From an uncultured Oscillospiraceae bacterium (GTDB lineage Bacteria > Bacillota > Clostridia > Oscillospirales > Oscillospiraceae), in assembly GCA_944385645.1 (NCBI GenBank), contig CALWYA010000011.1:1-17056 (forward strand): DNA of 17,056 nt. Reading direction: 5' to 3'. Of the stretch, positions 12,983 through 17,056 are shown in pieces. The notes under the pieces were generated by a model that was not told the origin of the DNA, made no database searches, and saw only the letters and a program-made list of their open reading frames with translations. How positions within the stretch are numbered: position 1 is the stretch's first letter; each line of letters starts with the position of its first letter. Both the position numbers and the translations under genes were made by a program.

Positions 12983-13839
12983 GCGCGGCGTTTGGTCCGG
13001 CCGGAAACTCTGACAGCTTCTCCGCCGTCCACAAGTCCTCCCTGGACGCCCCGGCGTGGATCGCCGGGCTGGGGCTGGACTGCTATGAGTACCAGTGCGG
13101 CAAGGGGGTCCACGTGGGGGAGGAGACCTGCCGGAGGCTGGGGGAGAACGCCCGGGCGGCGGGGGTCGCCCTGTCCCTCCACGCCCCCTATTTCATCAAC
13201 CTGGCCAATCCGGACCGGGCGGCCCTGGAGCGCACCGTCGGCTATGTCCTGGCGGCCTGCCGGGCGGCGGACTGGATGGGGGCAGGGCGGGTGGTGGTCC
13301 ACTCCGGGGCCCTGATGAAGCGCGCCCGGAGGGAGGCCCTGGACACCGCCCTGGCCTCTCTGCGGGAGGTGGTCGCCGCCTGCGACGCCGCCGGCTTCGG
13401 CCGCATTGCCCTGTGCCCCGAGACCATGGGCAAGATCAATCAGCTGGGGGACCTGGACGAGGTGCTGGAGCTGTGTACGGTGGACGAGCGGCTGATCCCC
13501 TGCATCGACTTCGGCCACCTGTACGCCCGCTCCCTGGGGGCGGAGGACGGGGCGGAGGCCTTTGCCCGGATGCTGGACCGGGTGGAGGCGGCCCTGGGCC
13601 CGGAGCGGGCCTCCCGCTTCCACAGCCACTTCTCCCGCATCGAGTTCACCCCCAGGGGGGGCGAGAAGTGCCACCGCACCTTTGCCGACCACGGGGGCTA
13701 CGGCCCGGACTGGCCTCCCCTGGCCGCCGAGGTCGCCCGCCGGGGCTGGAGCCCGACGTTTATCTGTGAATCGGCGGGCACCCAGGCGGAGGACGCCCTG
13801 GAGATGAAGCGGGTGTATCAGGAATTTGAGGACAGATAG
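12979..13839 (+). CDS. Endonuclease IV (Nfo)-family TIM-barrel protein, probable AP endonuclease
   Basis: Nfo-type enzymes cut DNA at abasic sites with a three-zinc centre. The 286 residues contain the expected series: His68 in LHAPYFINLANPD, His108 in VVVHSG, Glu148 in CPETMGK, Asp177 and His180 in CIDFGH, His215/217 in FHSHFSRIEFT, His232 in EKCHRTF and Glu264 in ICESAG. In classical Nfo the site before His231 is Asp-Arg; here it is Lys-Cys, so one zinc ligand is replaced. That matches a clostridial/archaeal subfamily rather than a classical Nfo. The start overlaps the yqeG stop by four bases. The last Arg codon and stop fall inside the left arm of the inverted-repeat element that follows. 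Substrate preference of this subfamily is uncertain. Confidence 0.85.
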   Translation: MSAAFGPAGNSDSFSAVHKSSLDAPAWIAGLGLDCYEYQCGKGVHVGEETCRRLGENARAAGVALSLHAPYFINLANPDRAALERTVGYVLAACRAADWMGAGRVVVHSGALMKRARREALDTALASLREVVAACDAAGFGRIALCPETMGKINQLGDLDEVLELCTVDERLIPCIDFGHLYARSLGAEDGAEAFARMLDRVEAALGPERASRFHSHFSRIEFTPRGGEKCHRTFADHGGYGPDWPPLAAEVARRGWSPTFICESAGTQAEDALEMKRVYQEFEDR

Positions 13840-13963
13840 GAGATATGAGATAGGAGATAGAAGATAGGGATTTTGAGGTTTCGCCGTGGGCGAAACCCTT
13901 TGAGATCGTCCGGCTGGAAGCCGGACACCAAAACTGCTATCTCCTATCTCCTCACTCCTATCT
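13834..13963. repeat. 130-base element with terminal inverted repeats enclosing two hairpins
   Basis: Bases 13834-13860 match the reverse complement of 13937-13963 at 24 of 27 positions; both arms are built from AGATAGGAGATAG-type units. Inside, TTTTG (13871-13875) pairs with CAAAA (13929-13933) to close a three-way junction. This holds hairpin 1 (13877-13885 with 13889-13897, loop GTG) and hairpin 2 (13908-13914 with 13920-13926, loop TGGAA). The element fills the spacer between the nuclease stop and the peptidase ribosome site. It may be a MITE-like repeat, an attenuator or a structured RNA; no frame or transposase is present, and no clear target duplication was seen. It is not a CRISPR: there are no spacers. 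Confidence 0.8.
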
Positions 13964-13988
13964 CTCTGCGGAACGGAGGAAAAATACT

Positions 13989-15053
13989 GTGAACCATTTG
14001 AACAACATCGCCGCCAAGCTGCCCGAGTACGGCCTGGACGCCATGCTCATCACCAGCGAGGCGGGGGAGCGGTACGCCGTGGGGTTCCACGGAGAGGGTC
14101 TGCTGCTGGTCACCCGCAGCGGGGCCCACTACACCACCGACGGCCGGTACATCGAGGCCGCCCGGGAGCAGATCACCGGGGCCCAGGTGTCCCTGGTGAG
14201 CGCCGGCAGCGGCCACCTGGCCCAGGCCCGGGCCTATCTGGAGGCCAACGGCCTGCACAACGTGGGCTTTGAGAGCGGGGCGATGACGGTGGACGCCCAC
14301 CGGCGGTACGCCCAGGAGCTGCCCTGCATCCTCACCCCCGCCCAGGCCCTGCTGGACGGCCTGCGGGCCTCCAAGGACGAGGGGGAGCTGGCCCTGATGC
14401 GCCGGGCCCAGGAGATCACCGACGAGGCCTTCAAGGCCATCCTCAGCTTCATCCGCCCGGGGATGACCGAGCGGGAGATCGCCGCCCGGCTGGTGTACGA
14501 GATGATGAGCCGGGGGGGCGAGAAGGTGTCCTTCGACCCGGTGGTGGCCGCCGGCCCCAACGGCTCCCGGCCCCACGCCGTCCCCGGGGACCTGATGGTG
14601 GACACGGGCATGTTCATCACCATGGACTTCGGCTGCAAGGTGGAGGGCTACTGCTCCGACATGACCCGCACCGTGGCCCTGGGCCAGCCCACCCAGGAGA
14701 TGGAGGACGTCTATGCCGCCGTCCTGGCCGCCCAGAAGGCGGGCATCAACGCCGCCCGGGCGGGGGTGCCCGGCAGCGAGGTGGACGAGGCGGGCCGCCG
14801 GGTGCTCCGGGAGGCGGGCTATGGGGAGTTCTTCACCCACAGCTTCGGCCACTCCCTGGGGCTGGACATCCACGAGGCCCCCAACGCCAGCCCGGGGGAG
14901 AACCGGCTCCTCCCCGCGGGGGCGGTGATCTCCGCCGAGCCGGGGGTCTATCTGCCCGGACAGTTCGGGGTGCGCATCGAGGACGTGCTCATCCTGAAGG
15001 AGGGGGGCTGCGAGGACATCACCCGCTCCCCCAAGGACCTGATCGTCCTGTGA
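13989..15053 (+). CDS. M24-family Xaa-Pro aminopeptidase / dipeptidase (PepP/PepQ-like)
   Basis: This cytoplasmic dimetal peptidase cleaves the bond before proline in peptides. The 354 residues include a creatinase-type N-terminal domain (about 1-125) and a pita-bread catalytic domain. All five metal ligands are visible: Asp213 in TMDFGC, Asp224 in CSDMTRT, His288 in HSFGHSLG, Glu317 in AEPGVY and Glu331 in RIEDV. Length is typical for short Firmicute PepP/PepQ proteins, and the two activities cannot be told apart by eye. GTG at 13989 is used; GGAGG lies about nine bases upstream. It follows the inverted-repeat element, so its transcription from the yqeG promoter depends on read-through of that structure. 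In many Firmicutes this gene precedes efp, which is not the case here. Confidence 0.92.
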   Translation: MNHLNNIAAKLPEYGLDAMLITSEAGERYAVGFHGEGLLLVTRSGAHYTTDGRYIEAAREQITGAQVSLVSAGSGHLAQARAYLEANGLHNVGFESGAMTVDAHRRYAQELPCILTPAQALLDGLRASKDEGELALMRRAQEITDEAFKAILSFIRPGMTEREIAARLVYEMMSRGGEKVSFDPVVAAGPNGSRPHAVPGDLMVDTGMFITMDFGCKVEGYCSDMTRTVALGQPTQEMEDVYAAVLAAQKAGINAARAGVPGSEVDEAGRRVLREAGYGEFFTHSFGHSLGLDIHEAPNASPGENRLLPAGAVISAEPGVYLPGQFGVRIEDVLILKEGGCEDITRSPKDLIVL

Positions 15054-15119
15054 GCCTGCCCCGGAGGGGGGCGGAGAAACCCCAGCGGGAAATCAAAGGA
15101 GAGGAAAGGGGGCGGGACC

Positions 15120-15632
15120 ATGGATCGGGAGACCAGCTGCTGCTTCACCGGCCACCGCCCCGACAAGCTGCCCTGGGGCGCCGACGAGGCCGACGGGCGC
15201 TGCCTGCGGCTGAAGGCGGCCCTGGGGGCGGCCCTGGACCGGGCCTATGAGGCCGGGGCCAGGCACTTCCTGTGCGGCATGGCCCGGGGCTGTGACCTGT
15301 ACTTCGCCCAGGAAGTGCTGGAGCTGCGGGCGCGGCGGCCGGGGGTCACCCTGGAGGGGGTCCGCCCCTGCGAGAGCCAGGCCGACCGCTGGCCGGAGGA
15401 GGAGCGGGTGCGGTATCAGGCCATCCTGGACCAGTGCGACTACGAGACCCTGATCCAGCACCACTACGACCGCTTCTGCATGATGCGCCGGAACCGGTAT
15501 ATGGTAGACCGCTCCGCCCGGATCATCGCCGTGTACGACGGGACGCCCCGGGGCGGGACCGCCCAGACCTTGGCCTACGCCCTGCGGAAGCAGCTGGAGA
15601 CGGACATTCTCACCCTGGAGGACTTCACATGA
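15120..15632 (+). CDS. SLOG-domain protein, DUF1273/YpsA-like
   Basis: The 170 residues show the family layout: CCFTGHRP (7-14), a basic/acidic helix, FLCGMARGCDLYFAQEV (50-66) with the Gly-rich nucleotide-binding loop, and CMMRRNRYMVDRSARIIAVYDG (120-141) followed by GGTAQTLAYA. The Rossmann-like SLOG fold is thought to bind nucleotides or nucleotide-derived ligands; B. subtilis YpsA affects cell division, but no reaction is known for this group. ATG at 15120 follows a purine-rich stretch (AAAGGAGAGGAAAGGGGGC). It overlaps the queH start by four bases, so the two are coupled. The spacer 15054-15119 holds nothing beyond the ribosome site. Confidence 0.9.
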   Translation: MDRETSCCFTGHRPDKLPWGADEADGRCLRLKAALGAALDRAYEAGARHFLCGMARGCDLYFAQEVLELRARRPGVTLEGVRPCESQADRWPEEERVRYQAILDQCDYETLIQHHYDRFCMMRRNRYMVDRSARIIAVYDGTPRGGTAQTLAYALRKQLETDILTLEDFT

Positions 15633-16198
15633 ACACCCTGATGCACATCTGCTGCGCCCCCTGCGCCAACCGGCCCATCGACCTGCTGCGGTCGGAGGGG
15701 GTGGGGGTGACCGGCTTCTGGTTCAACCCCAACATCCACCCCTACACCGAGTACCAGGCCCGGAAGCACACCCTGGAGGACTACGCCAAAGAGATCGGCA
15801 TGAAGCTGATCATCGGGGGCAGCTATGACCTGCGCCCCTTCATCACCGCCGTGGCGGGCAACATCGACGGCCGGTGCGCCTACTGCTACCGAGTGCGCAT
15901 GGAGGAGACCGCCCGGTACGCCGCCCAGCACGGCTATGACAGCTTCACCACCTCCCTGCTCATCTCCCCCTATCAGAACCACGAGGCCATCGCCGCCACA
16001 GCCCGGGCCATGGGGGAGCAGTACGGGGTGGAGTTCCTCTACCGGGACTTCCGCCCCCTGTTCCAGGCGGGGCAGGCCTTCGCCCGGGAGCACGGCTTCT
16101 ATATGCAGAAATACTGCGGCTGCATCTTCAGCGAGGAGGAACGCTATCTGGCGGCCAAGCGGAAGAAAAAGGCCGCGGCGGCCGCCGCGGCACAATGA
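15629..16198 (+). CDS. queH: Epoxyqueuosine reductase QueH (DUF208)
   Basis: QueH performs the last step of queuosine synthesis, reducing epoxyqueuosine in tRNA; it is the non-cobalamin alternative to QueG. The 189 residues contain MHICCAPCANRP (5-16; Cys8, Cys9, Cys12), RCAYCYRVRM (82-91; Cys83, Cys86) and YCGCIFS (162-168; Cys163, Cys165). These cysteines supply the iron-sulfur and adjacent metal site. I chose ATG 15629 because GGAGG lies seven bases upstream and homology starts at once, although the frame is open further upstream. The C-terminus is a simple KRKKKAAAAAAAQ tail, whose alanine codons include a perfect 20-base palindrome (16172-16191). A terminator follows immediately. Confidence 0.95.
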   Translation: MNTLMHICCAPCANRPIDLLRSEGVGVTGFWFNPNIHPYTEYQARKHTLEDYAKEIGMKLIIGGSYDLRPFITAVAGNIDGRCAYCYRVRMEETARYAAQHGYDSFTTSLLISPYQNHEAIAATARAMGEQYGVEFLYRDFRPLFQAGQAFAREHGFYMQKYCGCIFSEEERYLAAKRKKKAAAAAAAQ

Positions 16199-16202
16199 AA
16201 AA

Positions 16203-16239
16203 CCGGGCCCGTCCCACATGGGACGGGCCCGGCGCTTTT
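16203..16239. terminator. Bidirectional terminator between queH and rplT
   Basis: A 13-bp perfect stem (16203-16215 with 16220-16232) has an ACAT loop. It is followed by CGCTTTT on the plus strand and by GGTTTTT on the minus strand, so it can end both the queH and the infC-rpmI-rplT transcripts. Confidence 0.9.
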
Positions 16240-16246
16240 CGTTCGC

Positions 16247-16600
16247 TTACAGAGCCGCCTTGGCGGTCTGGGTCAGCTGGGCGAAAGCGGCCTTGTCGTT
16301 GACGGCCAGCTCGGCCAGCATCTTCCGGTTGATGACCACCCCGGCCTTCTTCAGGCCGTTCATAAAGGTGGAGTAGTTCATCCCGTTGAGCTTGCACCCG
16401 GCGTTGATCCGGGTGATCCACAGCTGACGGAAGTCGCGCTTCTTCAGCTTGCGGCCGGTATAGGCGTACACGCCGGACTTCATGACGGCCTGGTTGGCCA
16501 CGCGGAAGTGCTTGGACTTGGAGCCCCAGTAGCCCTTGGCCATCTTCAGGATCTTGTTTCTTCTCTTGCGCGTCATCATCGCGCCTTTCACTCGTGCCAT
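16247..16600 (-). CDS. rplT: 50S ribosomal protein L20
   Basis: This early-assembly protein of the large subunit binds 23S rRNA. The 117 residues are the normal length and carry the classic sequence MARVKGAMMTRKRRNKILK, GYWGSKSKHFRVA, KKRDFRQLWITRINA and NGLKKAGVVINRKML. The basic N-terminal extension is intact. It begins 20 bases after rpmI, with AGGGAGGG about eight bases before the ATG. It is the last gene of the infC-rpmI-rplT operon. In Firmicutes this operon is controlled by L20 or a leader RNA upstream of infC, which lies outside the window. Confidence 0.99.
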   Translation of the reverse strand: MARVKGAMMTRKRRNKILKMAKGYWGSKSKHFRVANQAVMKSGVYAYTGRKLKKRDFRQLWITRINAGCKLNGMNYSTFMNGLKKAGVVINRKMLAELAVNDKAAFAQLTQTAKAAL

Positions 16601-16620
16601 TGTTCGTTCCCTCCCTCTTC

Positions 16621-16830
16621 TTACTTGTACAGGATCATGCGCTTGATGGCGGCCTCATTGGTCTTGTCGGCGTAAGTGGTGCCGCGCAGAGCCCGCTTCA
16701 GCTTGGTGGTCTTGCCGTGGCCGTTGAGCAGGTGACGCTTCTTGGTCATGGCGCGCTTGACCTTGCCGGTCTTGGTGAGAGAGAAGCGCTTTTTGGCGCC
16801 GCTGTGGGTTTTGATCTTGATCTTGGGCAT
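16621..16830 (-). CDS. rpmI: 50S ribosomal protein L35
   Basis: The protein has 69 residues starting MPKIKIKTHSGAKKRF and continuing with TGKVKRAMTKKRHLLNGH, the standard L35 pattern. The usual length is about 65, so the C-terminal end (AAIKRMILYK) is a few residues longer. ATG at 16830 is selected because AAGGAG lies eight bases before it; the frame stays open upstream, but that part is out of register with infC and not coding. It follows infC by 17 bases. Confidence 0.98.
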   Translation of the reverse strand: MPKIKIKTHSGAKKRFSLTKTGKVKRAMTKKRHLLNGHGKTTKLKRALRGTTYADKTNEAAIKRMILYK

Positions 16831-16847
16831 GACAAAAACTCCTTTAC

Positions 16848-17056
16848 TTACTTTTTCGCGTCCTTGGCCGGTTTGGGGGACAGGAAGATGGACATGTGGC
16901 GCCCCTCCAGCTTGGGGGACTTGTCCATGACCGCCTGCTCGCCGCACTCCTCGGCGAACTTGAGTAGCAGATCCTGGCCCAGGTTGATGCGGGCCATCTC
17001 CCGGCCCTCCTCCAGTTTTTTTGTTCTTTCCTTCTTTTTTTTTTTTTTTTTTTTTT
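16848..17056 (-). CDS. infC: Translation initiation factor IF-3, C-terminal fragment cut by the window end
   Basis: IF-3 binds the 30S subunit and checks start-codon pairing. Only the C-terminal domain end is present: GREMARINLGQDLLLKFAEE, then KLEGRHMSIFLSPK and a Lys-rich tail ending at TAA (16848-16850). The positions match the usual FRGREMAH...KFAED...MEGRNM..FLAPK. Upstream of Gly at 17004-17006 the frame stays open but reads KERTKKLEE and then lysines, which does not fit the family. The true sequence is therefore probably corrupted from about 17007 to the edge. Confidence 0.93.
   Translation of the reverse strand, partial: KKKKKKKKERTKKLEEGREMARINLGQDLLLKFAEECGEQAVMDKSPKLEGRHMSIFLSPKPAKDAKK
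17035..17056. repeat. 22-base poly-T run at the window edge
   Basis: Twenty-two T residues end the window inside what should be infC coding sequence, preceded by a pyrimidine-rich stretch. In so GC-rich a genome this looks like a sequencing or assembly artefact at a contig end. Confidence 0.85.

Noticed and set aside
13834..13963. Short repeated GATAGGAGATAG units considered as a CRISPR array
   Set aside because: The units are abutting and only about 12 bases, with no unique spacers; they form two inverted arms instead.

Overview
The window is about 17 kb of very GC-rich DNA, with coding bias so strong that long antisense shadow frames occur everywhere. Firmicute features are combined with this high GC: AGGAGG-type ribosome binding sites, sigma-A-like promoters with 17-base spacers, SLH-repeat surface proteins, a DUF1540 protein, YqeG, QueH and an infC-rpmI-rplT operon. 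This suggests a gut member of the Oscillospiraceae/Ruminococcaceae type (Flavonifractor/Lawsonibacter-like). The assignment is inferred from gene content only. No tRNA, IS element, CRISPR array or phage gene was seen.

Left part (1-4034): a minus-strand unit carries pgeF (laccase-domain purine nucleoside phosphorylase), then a peptide/nickel-type ABC solute-binding lipoprotein, with a further gene apparently starting just outside the left edge. A 70-residue helical orphan follows on the same strand. A divergent plus-strand pair encodes a six-helix DUF2238/YjdF-like membrane protein and a cysteine-rich DUF1540 protein. It ends at a strong bidirectional terminator.

Middle (4033-10236): a minus-strand operon encodes a reduced Rnf-type membrane redox complex: rnfC, an rnfD-rnfG gene fusion, and one RnfA/E-type subunit. 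No rnfE or rnfB lies in the cluster. The RnfA-like subunit has Gly where the first conserved iron-sulfur cysteine should be, and RnfC has an altered flavin/NADH motif. This is the most unusual system in the window. Divergent from it is a large secreted GH26-like glycosidase with an Ig-like module and three SLH repeats for cell-wall anchoring.

Right-middle (10244-12355): an EamB/YfiK-like amino-acid exporter and an XRE-cupin regulator are divergently transcribed across an AT-rich, palindrome-bearing spacer, so the regulator probably controls the exporter. Next is a minus-strand protein that looks like a catalytically degenerate GH18 barrel.

Right part (12370-17056): a plus-strand housekeeping run encodes YqeG phosphatase, an endonuclease IV-family TIM barrel, an M24 aminopeptidase, a SLOG/DUF1273 protein and QueH, several coupled by ATGA overlaps. 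Between the nuclease and the peptidase lies a 130-base element. It has 27-base terminal inverted repeats (24/27 match) enclosing two hairpins, so it is either MITE-like or a structured RNA. The window ends in the convergent rplT-rpmI-infC operon. InfC is cut off, and its last ~50 bases lose IF3 similarity and run into a 22-base poly-T, which looks like a contig-edge artefact.
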